From positions 434,001 through 498,000 of the forward strand of contig JASCNX010000004.1 in NCBI GenBank assembly GCA_029968055.1: a stretch of DNA of 64,000 nucleotides, in the 5' to 3' direction. This stretch comes from Xenophilus aerolatus. Lineage in GTDB: Bacteria > Pseudomonadota > Gammaproteobacteria > Burkholderiales > Burkholderiaceae_C. The translations under genes were made by a program, and so were the position numbers. This document shows positions 49,976 to 59,967 of the stretch, one piece after another. Below the pieces are notes generated by a model. The model searched no databases. It saw nothing but the letters and a program-made list of their open reading frames with translations, and was not told where the DNA came from. The first letter of the stretch is position 1. Every line of letters begins with the position of its first letter.

Positions 49976-50899
49976 TCAGCCGAACTGCACGCAACGCATG
50001 CTGAGCGTGCCGGACTGGAAGCCCTCGTACACCGTCCGTGCGCGCTCCGAGGGTGCTGCGGCGCCCAGGGCGTACAGGAAGGGGTAGTAGTGGTCCGGCA
50101 TGGCCGTCGCCATGTCGGCGCCGGGCAGCCGGGCATGGTCCAGCAGGGCGCGGTCGTCGCGGCCCGCCAACGCGGCCTTCACCGCATCGTCGAAGGACTG
50201 TGCCCAGGGCCGGCTCGCGACCCGGCCGTCGGGCGTGGCGCGATCGGTCGCGCGCAGGTTGTGCACCACGTTGCCGCTGCCCATCACGAGCACGCCCTGG
50301 TCGCGCAGCGCCGCCAGGTCGCGGCCCACGGCGTAATGGAAGGCCGGCGGCTTGTCGTAGTCGATGCTGAGCTGGAACACCGGCACGTCGGCCTTCGGAT
50401 AGAGATGGCGCAGCACCGTCCAGGTGCCGTGGTCCAGGCCCCACTGCTCGGTGGCCACCACGGGCGTCTGTCGCACCGCGCCGGCGGTCTCGCGCGCCAG
50501 GGCGGGATGCCCGGGTGCCGGGTACTGCACGTCGAACAGCGCCTGCGGGAAGCCGCCGAAATCGTGGATCGTCCTGGGCTGCGCCTGCACGCCGACGCCG
50601 GTGGCGCCGCGGCTCAGCCAGTGCGCCGACACGCTGAGGATGGCCGAGGGCCGCGGCAGTGCCCGGCCCCATTCGGCCAGGCGGCGCGTGAAGGCGTTGT
50701 CGGCGAGCGCGTTCATCGGCGAGCCGTGGCCGATGAAGATGACGGGCATGCGGCGCTGCGGTCCCTGGGTGCCGGCGGCGTGCACGTTCGCGGCCATGGC
50801 GGCGAGCGCGGCCGTGGCGCCCAGGGCGGAGCTCACCCAGCGCCGGCGGCTCCAGGCGAGTTCGGTGGACGGCGGCAGCGGCAGGAGATGGGGTTGCAT
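49976..50899 (-). CDS. LigB-type extradiol dioxygenase (4,5-DOPA dioxygenase-like) with signal-like N-terminus
   Basis: 307 residues from the ATG at 50899. The core of about 255 residues (RRMPVIFIGHGSPMNAL onwards) is the YgiD/DODA family: His in GHGSPM and SVSAHW, WGLDHGTW, GSGNVVHNL and DHYYPF are the expected metal and substrate positions. Unlike cytoplasmic YgiD it begins with a twin-arginine-like leader, RRRWVSSALGATAALAAMAA, so it may act in the periplasm. Substrate is an aromatic catechol or a related compound; no aromatic pathway genes are near. Confidence 0.87.
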   Translation of the reverse strand: MQPHLLPLPPSTELAWSRRRWVSSALGATAALAAMAANVHAAGTQGPQRRMPVIFIGHGSPMNALADNAFTRRLAEWGRALPRPSAILSVSAHWLSRGATGVGVQAQPRTIHDFGGFPQALFDVQYPAPGHPALARETAGAVRQTPVVATEQWGLDHGTWTVLRHLYPKADVPVFQLSIDYDKPPAFHYAVGRDLAALRDQGVLVMGSGNVVHNLRATDRATPDGRVASRPWAQSFDDAVKAALAGRDDRALLDHARLPGADMATAMPDHYYPFLYALGAAAPSERARTVYEGFQSGTLSMRCVQFG

Positions 50900-50952
50900 A
50901 CGGTCAGGGCGGCAATCGACGACCGGCCGACTGTGCCGCAACCGCCGCCTGC

Positions 50953-50982
50953 GGGCTGTGCGTTTGCGCACATGCACAGCCC
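50953..50982. repeat. inverted repeat upstream of the LigB-type gene
   Basis: GGGCTGTGC (50953-50961) and GCACAGCCC (50974-50982), 9 bp perfect with a 12-nt spacer. It lies after the dpp ATPase stop and before the dioxygenase start, on the same strand. It could be an operator of the dioxygenase gene or a weak terminator of the dpp operon; it has no T-run. Confidence 0.5.
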
Positions 50983-51014
50983 AAGGCGCGCCGTCGGCCA
51001 GGCGGCAAGGCCCC

Positions 51015-52067
51015 TCAGATCCGCCCTTCCTCCACGGCGTGGCAGGCCACGCGGACGCCACCGATCTGCTGCAGCACCGGCCGCTCGGCCGAGCAGCGCG
51101 CATTGGCATGGGGGCAGCGAGGATGGAAGGCGCAGCCGCTGGGCGGGCTGAGCGGATTCGGCACCTCGCCCTGCACCGGCGTGCGCGCGCGGCCGGTGGC
51201 ATGCATCTGCGGGATCGCATCGAGCAGCATGCGCGTGTACGGGTGGCGCGGCTGCGCGAAGAGCTCGCGCTTGTCGGCCAGTTCGACCAGGCGGCCGAGG
51301 TACATCACGCCGACCTGGTCGCTCACATGGCGCACCACGGCCAGGTTGTGCGAGATGAAGAGGTAGGTCAGCCCGCGTTCGCGCTGCAGGTCCTTCATGA
51401 TGTTGAGGACCTGCGCCTGCACGCTGACGTCGAGCGCGGAGGTGGGCTCGTCGCACACCAGGAACTCGGGCGCGGTGGCCAGCGCGCGCGCGATCGAGAT
51501 GCGCTGGCGCTGCCCGCCCGAAAACTGGTGCGGGTACTTCGCCATGTCCAGCGGCGACAGGCCGACGGACTTCAGCAGTTCGCCCACCCGCTCGCGCACG
51601 GCGCCGCGCTCGGTCAGGATGCCGTGCTCGCGCATCGGCTCGGCGATGATGTTCTCGACGATCCAGCGCGGGTTCAGGCTCGCGTACGGATCCTGGAAGA
51701 TCATCTGGATGCGCTTGCGCAGCTTGCGGCCCTCGGCGGTCTTGAAGGCGGCATGCGCATCCTGCCCGTCGAAGTGCATGCCGCCGCGGGTGGGCTCGTA
51801 CAGGCCCACCAGCAGGCGTGCCACCGTGCTCTTGCCGCAGCCGGACTCGCCCACCAGGGCCAGGGTCTTGCCGGCCTCGATCTCGAAGCTCACGCCGTCG
51901 ACGGCATGCAGCAGGGTGCGCGGCTTGCGCTCGAGCACGCGGTTGAGCCACGGGGCCGACACATCGAAGGTCTTGGCCAGGTCGTGCGCCACGACCAGCG
52001 GCTGGGCGCCGGCCACGCGCGCGCCGGTCCCCTGGCCTTGTTGCTGGCTTTGCAGCACGGCGTTCAT
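51015..52067 (-). CDS. dipeptide/oligopeptide ABC transporter ATPase (DppF/OppF)
   Basis: 350 residues. Walker [10 protein letters not shown], signature FSGGQRQRI, Walker [13 protein letters not shown]; the C-terminal oligo_HPY region ends in the Cys pattern [15 protein letters not shown] that often binds an Fe-S centre. Overlaps the DppD-like stop by 4 bp. It energises the dpp-type importer. Confidence 0.94.
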   Translation of the reverse strand: MNAVLQSQQQGQGTGARVAGAQPLVVAHDLAKTFDVSAPWLNRVLERKPRTLLHAVDGVSFEIEAGKTLALVGESGCGKSTVARLLVGLYEPTRGGMHFDGQDAHAAFKTAEGRKLRKRIQMIFQDPYASLNPRWIVENIIAEPMREHGILTERGAVRERVGELLKSVGLSPLDMAKYPHQFSGGQRQRISIARALATAPEFLVCDEPTSALDVSVQAQVLNIMKDLQRERGLTYLFISHNLAVVRHVSDQVGVMYLGRLVELADKRELFAQPRHPYTRMLLDAIPQMHATGRARTPVQGEVPNPLSPPSGCAFHPRCPHANARCSAERPVLQQIGGVRVACHAVEEGRI

Positions 52068-53134
52068 GGCTGCACCTCCGGCAGGGGTTGGGCCGCGTCC
52101 GGCGCGGCGCGCTCGCCGGCCGCGCGTTCGCGCTGGTGCTGCGCAGCGACCGCGCCCTGCCCGCGGTGCGGGTCGGCGGCGTCGTGCAGCCAGCAGGCGG
52201 CATGCGTGGCCCCGGCGTTCATCAGGTCGGGACGTTCCACGAGGCAGCGGTCGAAGGCGCGCGGGCAGCGCGGGTTGTAGGCGCAGCCGGTCGGGATGGC
52301 ATTGAGGCGCGGCATCGCGCCGTCAATCTGGTTCAGCCGCTCGCGGTCGCTCGCCATGTCGGGGATCGACGCCATCAGGCCGCCGGTGTACGGGTGCGCG
52401 GGCTGGTGGATCACCTCGTGCACCGGCCCGATCTCGGCCACGCGGCCGGCGTACATCACGGCCACGCGGTCGCAGGTCTCGGCGATCACGCCCATGTCGT
52501 GCGTGATGAGCATCACGGCCGCGCCGCGCTCGTGGCACAGGCGCTTGAGGAGCTGGATGATCTGCGCCTGGATCGACACATCGAGCGCGGTGGTGGGCTC
52601 GTCGGCCACGATGAGCTTGGGCTCGGCAGCCAGCGCCAGGGCGATCACCACGCGCTGGCGCATGCCGCCGGAGAACTGGTGCGGGAAATGGTCGATGCGC
52701 TGCTCGGCCGCCGGGATGCCGGTGTCCTTGAGCAGCTCGATCGCGCGGCGGCGGGCCTCGGCGTCGCTCACCTGCAGGTGGGCGCGGATGGTCTCGACCA
52801 GTTGGCGGCCCACGGTGTAGAGCGGGTTGAGCGAGGTCAGCGGGTCCTGGAAGATCGCGCCGATCTTGCGCCCGCGGATGTGGCGCATCTGCTCGAAGCC
52901 GAGTTGGTCGATGCGCTGCCCCTCGAGCACGATCTCGCCGCCGGCCACGCGGCCGGGCGGCTCGAGCAGGCCGATGATGGCGGCGCCGGTGAGCGACTTG
53001 CCGGCACCGGATTCGCCGACCACGCCGAGGATCTCGCCCGGCGCGATGTCGAAGGAAATGTCGTCCAGCGCGCGCAGCGTGCCGCGGCGCGAAGGGAATT
53101 CGACGACGAGGTTCTTGACTTGGAGAAGGCTCAT
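52064..53134 (-). CDS. dipeptide ABC transporter ATPase (DppD/OppD)
   Basis: 356 residues. Walker [10 protein letters not shown], signature [15 protein letters not shown], Walker [14 protein letters not shown]-terminal Cys motif [15 protein letters not shown]. It pairs with the following ATPase and sits 19 bp after the DppC-like permease gene. Confidence 0.94.
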   Translation of the reverse strand: MSLLQVKNLVVEFPSRRGTLRALDDISFDIAPGEILGVVGESGAGKSLTGAAIIGLLEPPGRVAGGEIVLEGQRIDQLGFEQMRHIRGRKIGAIFQDPLTSLNPLYTVGRQLVETIRAHLQVSDAEARRRAIELLKDTGIPAAEQRIDHFPHQFSGGMRQRVVIALALAAEPKLIVADEPTTALDVSIQAQIIQLLKRLCHERGAAVMLITHDMGVIAETCDRVAVMYAGRVAEIGPVHEVIHQPAHPYTGGLMASIPDMASDRERLNQIDGAMPRLNAIPTGCAYNPRCPRAFDRCLVERPDLMNAGATHAACWLHDAADPHRGQGAVAAQHQRERAAGERAAPDAAQPLPEVQP

Positions 53135-53153
53135 GGTGGCGTGTCCTTCGTCG

Positions 53154-54065
53154 TCAGCGCAGCCGCGGATTGAGCGCGTCGCGCAGCCAGTCGCCCAGCA
53201 GGTTCACCGACAGCGCGATGAGCACCAGCATGAGCCCCGGGAACACGGTGATCCACCATTCGCCCGAGAACAGGTAGTCGTTGCCCACCCGGATGAGCGT
53301 GCCCAGCGACGGCGAGGTGGGCGGCACGCCCACGCCCAGGAAGGACAACGTGGCCTCGGTGATGATGGCCGTGGCGACCTGGATGGTGGCCAGGACCAGC
53401 ACCGGCCCCGTCACGTTGGGCAGCACATGGCGCAGCATGATGCGCAGCGGCGCCACGCCGGTGACGCGCGCGGCCTGCACGTATTCCTTGCTGCGCTCCA
53501 CCATGGTGGAGCCGCGCACGGTGCGCGCGTACTGCACCCAGCCCGTGAGCGTGATCGAGATGATGAGCACGCCGAAGGCCAGGCCCTCGTGTGCATTGGG
53601 GAACAGCGCCCGCCCCACGCCGGCGATCAGCAGCGCCACCAGGATGGGCGGGAAGGACAGCATCACGTCGCACAGGCGCATGAGGAAGGAGTCGAGCCAG
53701 CCGCCCAGGAAGCCTGCCAGCAGGCCCAGCAGCACGCCGATGACGACCGACAGCAGCACCGACACCACGCCGACGATGAGCGAAATGCGGGCACCGTAAA
53801 TGACCGCGGAGAGGATGTCGCGGCCCTGGTCGTCCGTGCCCAGCAGGTACTTGGTGCTGCCGCCTTCGGACCAAGCCGGCGGCAGCCGGGCGTCGCCGAG
53901 TTCCAGCGAGGCGAGGTTGAACGGGTCGTGCGGCGCCACCCAGCCGGCGAACACCGAGCAGAAGATGCACACGAAGGCGATCAGCGCCGCCGCGACGGCG
54001 ACCGGCGAGGTGCGAAAGCTGTAGCCGACATCGCTGTCGAACCAGCGGGCGAGTGTCTTGGTCAT
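53154..54065 (-). CDS. dipeptide ABC transporter permease (DppC)
   Basis: 303 residues, six TM segments, with the N-terminal OppC_N helix and the EAA-like loop YVQAARVTGVAPLRIMLRHVLPN. The segment PASWSEGGSTKYLLGTDDQGRD-like (HPLGTDxxGRD motif) is the usual DppC periplasmic loop. A hairpin precedes it after dppA. Confidence 0.93.
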   Translation of the reverse strand: MTKTLARWFDSDVGYSFRTSPVAVAAALIAFVCIFCSVFAGWVAPHDPFNLASLELGDARLPPAWSEGGSTKYLLGTDDQGRDILSAVIYGARISLIVGVVSVLLSVVIGVLLGLLAGFLGGWLDSFLMRLCDVMLSFPPILVALLIAGVGRALFPNAHEGLAFGVLIISITLTGWVQYARTVRGSTMVERSKEYVQAARVTGVAPLRIMLRHVLPNVTGPVLVLATIQVATAIITEATLSFLGVGVPPTSPSLGTLIRVGNDYLFSGEWWITVFPGLMLVLIALSVNLLGDWLRDALNPRLR

Positions 54066-54080
54066 CGTGAAGGGGAAAAC

Positions 54081-54119
54081 GCGGGCCGCAGGGAGCGCAT
54101 GAAGGACCTGGCGGCCCGC
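54081..54119 (-). terminator. intercistronic hairpin after the peptide-binding protein gene
   Basis: GCGGGCCGC and GCGGCCCGC (54081-54089 and 54111-54119) with a 21-nt spacer; on the minus strand it is followed by GTTTTCCCC. It lies between the binding-protein stop and the DppC start and is likely a partial terminator that keeps binding-protein levels above the permease. Confidence 0.6.
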
Positions 54120-54163
54120 TGGGTCTCAGCCGGCCGGCCGCTCGGGGCCGGGCCGGCGGGGCA

Positions 54164-55750
54164 TCAGGGCTTGATGCTCATCCACTTGAAGGGCATGTAG
54201 TTGTCGGCCATCTGCACCAGTTCGACCTTCTTGCTCACGCCCCAGGCCAGCGACTGCTGGTACAGGGGCAGGTGGCCGATGTCGTCCGCGTGGACCTGGA
54301 AGGCCTCCTTGATCATGGCATCGCGCTTGGCCTTGTCGGTCTCGGACTGCACCTTGACCGTCAGCTCGTCGAACTTCGGGTTGCAGTACGCACCGAGGTT
54401 GAACTGGCCGTCGCCGGTCTTGTCGTCCGGGCAGCGCATCAGCGCATTCATCGCGTTGTGCGAGTCGTAGGTCGAGGGCGTCCAGCCCAGCATGTAGAAG
54501 CTCGTGTCGCGGCGCAGGATCTTGGGGAAGTAGGTGCCCTTGGTCTCGGCCGCGAGGTTGATCTTCACGCCGATGCGCGCGAGGTTGGCAGCCACGGCCT
54601 GGCAGACCTGCGCGTCGTTCACGTAGCGGTCGTTCGGGCAGTTCATCGTGACCTCGAAGCCGTTCGGGTAGCCGGCATCGGCCAGGAGCTTCTTGGCGCC
54701 GTCGGGATCGAAGGGCAGGCGCTTGTCCTGGGCCTCGGTCCAGCCGTTGATGCCGGGGCCGACCATGAGGCCGGTGGGCCGCGCCGCACCGCGCATGACG
54801 GTCCGCTGGATGCCGTTGATGTCGATGGCCTGGTAGAAGGCCTGGCGCACGCGCTTGTCCTTGAAGGGGTTCTTGCCCTTCACGCTGGAGTACAGCAGCT
54901 CGTCGCGCTTCTGGTCCATGCCCAGGAAGATGGTGCGCAGTTCGGGGCCGACGACGGCGCGTGCGTTGGGGCTGGCGTTGACGCGCGGGATGTCCTGCAC
55001 CGGGACGGGCTCCATCACGTCGACCTCACCCGACACCAGCGCGGCCACGCGCGTGGCCGGGTTGGCGATGGGGGTGAAGATCACCTCCTGCGCGTTGCCG
55101 TCGATCTTGCCCCAGTAGGCCGCGTTGCGGACGAAGACCGTGCGCACGTTCGGCTGGCGCTCGCGCAGCCTGAACGGGCCGGTGCCGTTGGCCTTGAAGG
55201 AGGCGGTGTTCTCGATGCCCTTTCGGCGGTCGACCGGCTTCTCGGCCTTGTTCTCGATGCACCACTTCTTGCTCATGATCATCACGGTGGAGAGCACGTC
55301 GGGCAGCACCGGGAAGGGCGCCTTGGTCTCGATGTCGACCGTGAAGTCGTCGACCCTGCGCACTTCCTTGATGTCGTTGGTGTTGCTCTTCATGTCCGAG
55401 CCGTCGCCCGAGGCGCGGGCCAGGCTGAAGAGCACGTCGTCGGCGGTGAAGGGCGTGCCGTCATGAAACTTGACGCCCTTGCGCAGCTCGAAACGCCACA
55501 CGGCGGGCGAGACCTGCTTCCAGCTGGTCGCCAGCACGGGTGCCAGGCTCAGGTCCTTGTTGCGGCCGGTGAGCGTCTCGTAGACATTGTTCGTCGTCGA
55601 CAGCTGCAAGGATTCGTTGAGCGAGTGCGGGTCCATCGACAGCGCGTCGCCCTGGTTCGCAATCCGGATGGTCTGGGCGTTGGCAACCAGACTCGCAGCT
55701 GCCAGCGCAGACAGGACAGCCGCAGCGGCCACTTTTTTCTTGAAATTCAT
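54164..55750 (-). CDS. peptide-binding periplasmic protein (DppA/OppA type)
   Basis: 528 residues with a signal peptide ending near residue 25 (LVANA-QT). SBP family 5: DALSMDPHSLNES, KGVKFHDGTPFTADDVLFSL, GTGPF and the RTIFLGMDQKRDELLYSSVKGKNPFKD-type block. A paralogue in the window (58201-59784) shares this block closely. Here it follows an M20 amidohydrolase gene and precedes the dppC-dppD-dppF genes, so its ligand is probably a peptide or an N-acyl amino acid. Confidence 0.93.
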   Translation of the reverse strand: MNFKKKVAAAAVLSALAAASLVANAQTIRIANQGDALSMDPHSLNESLQLSTTNNVYETLTGRNKDLSLAPVLATSWKQVSPAVWRFELRKGVKFHDGTPFTADDVLFSLARASGDGSDMKSNTNDIKEVRRVDDFTVDIETKAPFPVLPDVLSTVMIMSKKWCIENKAEKPVDRRKGIENTASFKANGTGPFRLRERQPNVRTVFVRNAAYWGKIDGNAQEVIFTPIANPATRVAALVSGEVDVMEPVPVQDIPRVNASPNARAVVGPELRTIFLGMDQKRDELLYSSVKGKNPFKDKRVRQAFYQAIDINGIQRTVMRGAARPTGLMVGPGINGWTEAQDKRLPFDPDGAKKLLADAGYPNGFEVTMNCPNDRYVNDAQVCQAVAANLARIGVKINLAAETKGTYFPKILRRDTSFYMLGWTPSTYDSHNAMNALMRCPDDKTGDGQFNLGAYCNPKFDELTVKVQSETDKAKRDAMIKEAFQVHADDIGHLPLYQQSLAWGVSKKVELVQMADNYMPFKWMSIKP

Positions 55751-55791
55751 GAAGGCACTCCTCGGGTTGGGATCACCGTGTGAACGGCGGT

Positions 55792-57081
55792 TTACTTCGC
55801 CGCGATGGCGGCGGGCTCGGCCGGCATGCTGCGGGTAGCAGCAAGCGGCATGCCCTGCTCGATCAGCCCCGCGTGCAACGCGGCGCCGAGCGGCAGGATC
55901 TCGTCGTTGAAGTCGTAGCCGGCGTTGTGCAGGAAGGCGCCGCCGCGGGCGTCCTGGCCGATGCGCAGGTAGGCGCCGGCCTTCTTCTGCAACATGAAAG
56001 AGAAGTCTTCGGCACCCATGCTGGGCTCCAGATGCCGCTCCACGTTGCGTTCGCCGACGATGGACGCGGCCACGTCGCCGGCGAAGGTCGCCTCGGGCGC
56101 CGTGTTGATCGTGGCGGGGTAGATGCGCTCGTAGCGCAGTTCGGCCGTGGCACCGAAGGCCTGCGCGACGGAGGTGCAGAGTTCGCGCAGCCTCTGCTCG
56201 ATCTGGTTCTGCACCCGCAGGTTGAAGGTGCGCACCGTGCCCACGAGCCGGGCCGTACCGGGAATGACGCTGAACGCATCGAGGTCGCCGGCCTCGACGG
56301 CACACAGGCTGATGACGGCCGCGTCGATGGGCCGCACGTTGCGCGACACGATGCTCTGCGCCGCCGTGATGATGTGGGCGGCGACGAGCACCGGGTCGAC
56401 CGTGAGGTAGGCGTGCGCGCCATGGCCGCCCTTGCCGGTGATGTCGATCGTGATGCGGTCGGCTGCGGCCATCATGGCGCCGCGGTTGATGCCCACCGTG
56501 CCCGCGGGCATGGCGGGCCAGTTGTGCATGGCGTAGACGGCATCGACCGGGAAGCGGTCGAACAGCCCGTCCTCGATCATCACGCGTGCGCCGGCGAAGC
56601 CCTCCTCGCCGGGCTGGAAGATCAGGACCGCGGTGCCGTCGAACTGGCGCGTTTCCGCCAGGTAGCGTGCGGCGCCCACCAGCATCGCGGTGTGGCCATC
56701 GTGGCCGCAGCCGTGCATGAGGCCCGTCTTGCCGGAGCGCCAGGCCAGGTCGGGATTGGCCTCCTTCATGGGCAGTGCATCCATGTCGGCGCGCAGGCCG
56801 ATCATGCGGCCACTGGCCGTGGAGCGGCCACGGATCACGCCCACCACGCCGGTCTTGCCAATGCCGCTGTGGATCTCGTCCACGCCGCAGGCCCGCAGGG
56901 ACTCCTGCACGCGCGCCGCGGTGTAGACCTCCTCGAAGCCCAGTTCCGGGTTCGCATGGAGATCGCGCCGGAAGGCCGTGAGCTCGGGATGGAAGCTCGC
57001 GATGCGCGCGAAGGCACGCCCGCCCGCGTTGTAGCGCAATGCCGTCGACGCGCTCGTTTCCGGTGGCCGCATGTCGCCCAT
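55792..57081 (-). CDS. M20-family metallo-amidohydrolase (hippurate hydrolase-like)
   Basis: 429 residues. Metal ligands and active-site motifs: LRADMDALPM, GCGHDGHTAML, FQPGEEGFAGARVMIEDGL, and the HGAHAY/GKGGHG dimerisation domain region; SMGAEDFSFMLQ near the C-terminus. It cleaves N-acyl or carbamoyl amino acids (hippurate, peptide derivatives) in the cytoplasm. It lies between the permease dppB and the binding protein dppA of one operon, which suggests the imported ligand is its substrate. Confidence 0.92.
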   Translation of the reverse strand: MGDMRPPETSASTALRYNAGGRAFARIASFHPELTAFRRDLHANPELGFEEVYTAARVQESLRACGVDEIHSGIGKTGVVGVIRGRSTASGRMIGLRADMDALPMKEANPDLAWRSGKTGLMHGCGHDGHTAMLVGAARYLAETRQFDGTAVLIFQPGEEGFAGARVMIEDGLFDRFPVDAVYAMHNWPAMPAGTVGINRGAMMAAADRITIDITGKGGHGAHAYLTVDPVLVAAHIITAAQSIVSRNVRPIDAAVISLCAVEAGDLDAFSVIPGTARLVGTVRTFNLRVQNQIEQRLRELCTSVAQAFGATAELRYERIYPATINTAPEATFAGDVAASIVGERNVERHLEPSMGAEDFSFMLQKKAGAYLRIGQDARGGAFLHNAGYDFNDEILPLGAALHAGLIEQGMPLAATRSMPAEPAAIAAK

Positions 57082-57083
57082 GT

Positions 57084-58064
57084 TCAATGGCCCCCCGCCT
57101 TGCCGACGCGCAGGCGCGGGTCGACGACGAAGTACAGCAGGTCGACGACCAGGTTGATGACCACGAAGATCAGCGCGATCAGGCACAGGTAGGCCGCCAT
57201 CACCGGGATGTCGGCGAAGGTGACGGCCTGGATGAACAGCAGGCCCATGCCGGGCCACTGGAAGACGGTCTCGGTGATGATCGCGAAGGCGATCAGGCCG
57301 CCCAACTGCAGGCCGGTGATGGTCATGACCGGCACCAGCGTGTTCTTGAGGGCATGGCCGAAGTGGATCGCGCGGTTCGACAGGCCGCGCGCACGCGCGA
57401 ACTTGATGTAGTCGGTGCGCAGCACCTCGAGCATCTCGGCGCGCACCAGCCGCATGATCAGCGTGAGCTGGAAGATGGCGAGCGTCACCGCGGGCAGGAC
57501 GATGTGGTGCCAGCCGTCGACCGTCAGCAGGCCGCTGCGCCACCACCCGAGCTGCACGATGTCGCCGCGCCCGAAGCTCGGGAACCAGCCCAGGTGCACG
57601 GCGAACACCAGGATGAGCAGGATGCCGATGAGGAACGTCGGCAGCGAGACGCCGAGCAGGCTCAGCGTCATGAACATCTGGCTCGTGAAGGTACCGCGGC
57701 GAAGCGCCGCATAGACGCCCATCGGGATGCCGATCAGCAGCGCCAGCAGCGCAGCGACCAGGGCCAGTTCGAGCGTGGCCGGAAAGCGTTCGGCGATGAG
57801 GCTCGAGACCTTGGCGCCCTGCCGCAGGCTCAGGCCGAACTCACCCTGCGCGGCATTGACCAGGAAGTGCCAGAACTGCACGACGAAGGGCTTGTCGAGC
57901 CCGAGCGCCTGGCGCAGTTCCTGGATCTGCTCGGGCCGTGCGTCCTGCCCCAGCAGGAACACCACCGGATCGCCGACGTACTGGAAAAGGAGGAAGGAGA
58001 TGAAGGCCACCGCGACCATGACGATCACGGCCTGGATCAGGCGGCGCAGGACGAAAGCGAACAT
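57084..58064 (-). CDS. dipeptide ABC transporter permease (DppB)
   Basis: 326 residues, six TM segments starting with LRRLIQAVIVMVAVAFISFLL, and the EAA-like loop KFARARGLSNRAIHFGHALKN. First gene of the operon dppB - amidohydrolase - dppA - dppC - dppD - dppF. The order, with the binding protein third, differs from the usual dppABCDF. Confidence 0.93.
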   Translation of the reverse strand: MFAFVLRRLIQAVIVMVAVAFISFLLFQYVGDPVVFLLGQDARPEQIQELRQALGLDKPFVVQFWHFLVNAAQGEFGLSLRQGAKVSSLIAERFPATLELALVAALLALLIGIPMGVYAALRRGTFTSQMFMTLSLLGVSLPTFLIGILLILVFAVHLGWFPSFGRGDIVQLGWWRSGLLTVDGWHHIVLPAVTLAIFQLTLIMRLVRAEMLEVLRTDYIKFARARGLSNRAIHFGHALKNTLVPVMTITGLQLGGLIAFAIITETVFQWPGMGLLFIQAVTFADIPVMAAYLCLIALIFVVINLVVDLLYFVVDPRLRVGKAGGH

Positions 58065-58153
58065 TCAGTGGGGCAAGTTTCGGGGCATGCTAGCAGAGCA
58101 AGGGTTGTGCCTGCGGCATTGTTTCCACGGGGTTTGCACTTAATTGGGGCACA

Positions 58154-58180
58154 GAAAAAAGGGCTCTGCAGAGCCCTTTC
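58154..58180 (-). terminator. terminator of the second peptide-binding protein gene
   Basis: GGGCTCTGCAGAGCCC (58161-58176), an uninterrupted palindrome, is followed on the minus strand by six Ts. It insulates the 58201-59784 gene from the dppB operon. Confidence 0.88.
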
Positions 58181-58200
58181 GATGCCTCGGCGAGGCCCGG

Positions 58201-59784
58201 TCAGTCGACCTTCACAAGCCGCCAGTCGATGCGGTTGTCGGCGCGGTGAACGGCCTGGATGTTCTTGCGCATCGCCCACGGAATGATCTGGTTGTGCAGC
58301 GGCAGGTAGGCCACGTCTTCATGCGAGAGCACCAGGGCCTTCTCGATGAGTTCGTTGCGCACCTTGAGGTCGGTCTCGACCTTGACGCGCTCGATCAGCG
58401 CATCCATCTGCGGGTTGGAGTAGCGCCCCACGTTGTAGTTGCCGTCGCCGCCGGCGCCCACGGTGCGCAGCAGCGACTGCAGGCTGTAGAGCGCATCGAA
58501 GGTCGGCACGCCCCAGCCGAGCATGTAGATGCTGGCCTCGTAGCGCTGGATCATCGGAAAGTACGTCACGAGCGGCAGGGTGCGCAGCTTGGCCTTCACC
58601 CCCACCCGAGCCCACATCGCCGTCACCGCCTGGCAGATCGCCTCGTCGCTGATGTAGCGGTTGTTGGGGCAGGCGAAATCGACCTCGAAGCCCTGCGCAT
58701 ATCCCGCGTCGGCCAGCAGCTTCTGCGCGGCAGCGACGTCGTAGGGCCAGCGCATGTCCGCCTTCTTGGTCCAGCCGTTGACCTGCGGCGCGACCAACGT
58801 GCCGGTGTTCTGCGACAGCCCGCGCATCGTCACGCGGTTGAGCGCGTTGATGTCGATCGCCTGGTAGAGCGCCTTGCGCACGCGCGCGTCCTTCAGCGGA
58901 TTCTTGCCTTTGACACTGGAGCCGGGCAGTTCGTCGCGATGCTGATCCATGCCGAGGAAGATGGTCCGGTTCTCGACGCCGTCGATGACCTTCAGATCGG
59001 CATTGCTGCGCAGGCGCGGCAGGTCCTGCGGGCTGGGGTCGAGCACGAAGTCCGTCTCTCCCGAGAGCAGTGCGGCGAGCCGGGTGGCCTGGGACTTGAT
59101 CGGCGTGTAGACGATCTCGGTCACGTTGGTCGGGTTCTTGCCCCAGTAGTTCGGGTTGGCCGCCAGGACCAGCCGCTGGTCCGGTTGCCACTCCTTCACC
59201 ACGTAGGGCCCGGTGCCCATCGCGTTGCGGTGCGCGAAGGTCTCTTCCTGCGTCTTGATGTCCTTCGGCGAGGTCGAGTTGTTCTTCTCGGCCCATGCCT
59301 TGCTCATGATGCGCAGTTCGGTGAGCTGATTGATCAGCGTGGGGGTCGGCGCCTTGAGCAGGATGTCGACCGTGTTCGCATCCACCTTCACCGCCTTGTC
59401 GATGCCCTCCGCGTACACCGCGTAATTGGAGGTCTTGGCCATGGCCCGGGTGATCGAGAACACCACGTCGTCGGCGGTGAACGCTGAGCCGTCGCTGAAC
59501 TTCACGCTCGGGCGCAGCTGGAAGCGCACCTGGGTGGGCGACACGTTCTTCCACGAGAGTGCCAGCTGGGGTTCGGGCTTGAAGCTGGTGCTGTTGTAGT
59601 AGACCAGCGAGTCGTAGATCGCAGCATGCACGCCGTTGCCCAGCGCATTGTTCTGCGAGTGGATGTCGAGTGTCGGGATGTCGCTTGCGCTCGACCACTT
59701 GAAGGTCTTGGCATGCACTGCCGGCAATGCCAGGAACGTTGCTGCCATGCCCAAGGACAGGCACAGGGGCTTGATCAGTTTCAT
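58201..59784 (-). CDS. second peptide-binding protein (DppA/OppA paralogue)
   Basis: 527 residues with a signal peptide ending near residue 25 (PAVHA-KT). SBP family 5, strongly related to the protein at 54164-55750 (shared RTIFLGMDQ.RDEL, SSVKGKNP and QAIDIN). It has its own terminator and a short 3' gap before dppB, so it is a separate unit. It may feed the neighbouring permease with a different peptide. Confidence 0.92.
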   Translation of the reverse strand: MKLIKPLCLSLGMAATFLALPAVHAKTFKWSSASDIPTLDIHSQNNALGNGVHAAIYDSLVYYNSTSFKPEPQLALSWKNVSPTQVRFQLRPSVKFSDGSAFTADDVVFSITRAMAKTSNYAVYAEGIDKAVKVDANTVDILLKAPTPTLINQLTELRIMSKAWAEKNNSTSPKDIKTQEETFAHRNAMGTGPYVVKEWQPDQRLVLAANPNYWGKNPTNVTEIVYTPIKSQATRLAALLSGETDFVLDPSPQDLPRLRSNADLKVIDGVENRTIFLGMDQHRDELPGSSVKGKNPLKDARVRKALYQAIDINALNRVTMRGLSQNTGTLVAPQVNGWTKKADMRWPYDVAAAQKLLADAGYAQGFEVDFACPNNRYISDEAICQAVTAMWARVGVKAKLRTLPLVTYFPMIQRYEASIYMLGWGVPTFDALYSLQSLLRTVGAGGDGNYNVGRYSNPQMDALIERVKVETDLKVRNELIEKALVLSHEDVAYLPLHNQIIPWAMRKNIQAVHRADNRIDWRLVKVD

Positions 59785-59895
59785 GAACTCCTCCTCATGG
59801 GTTGAAGAGGCGGACTATTGCAACGCCAATGCGCAATTGCAATCGGGTCCTTTCGATGGCAAGGGCCTTTGCGCGCCGAAGCCGGGGGCGCACGA

Positions 59896-59931
59896 AAAAA
59901 AAGCCACCCGACTCGCGTCGGATGGCTTTTG
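59896..59931 (-). terminator. terminator of the porin gene
   Basis: The minus strand reads AAAAGCCATCCGAC then GTCGGGTGGCTTTT with one G-T type mismatch in the arms, then a long T-run. It ends the porin transcript 37 bp after its stop. Confidence 0.85.
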
Positions 59932-59967
59932 ATCTCTCGATCGCGGCTGGCCGAAGCCAGCTGTCGA

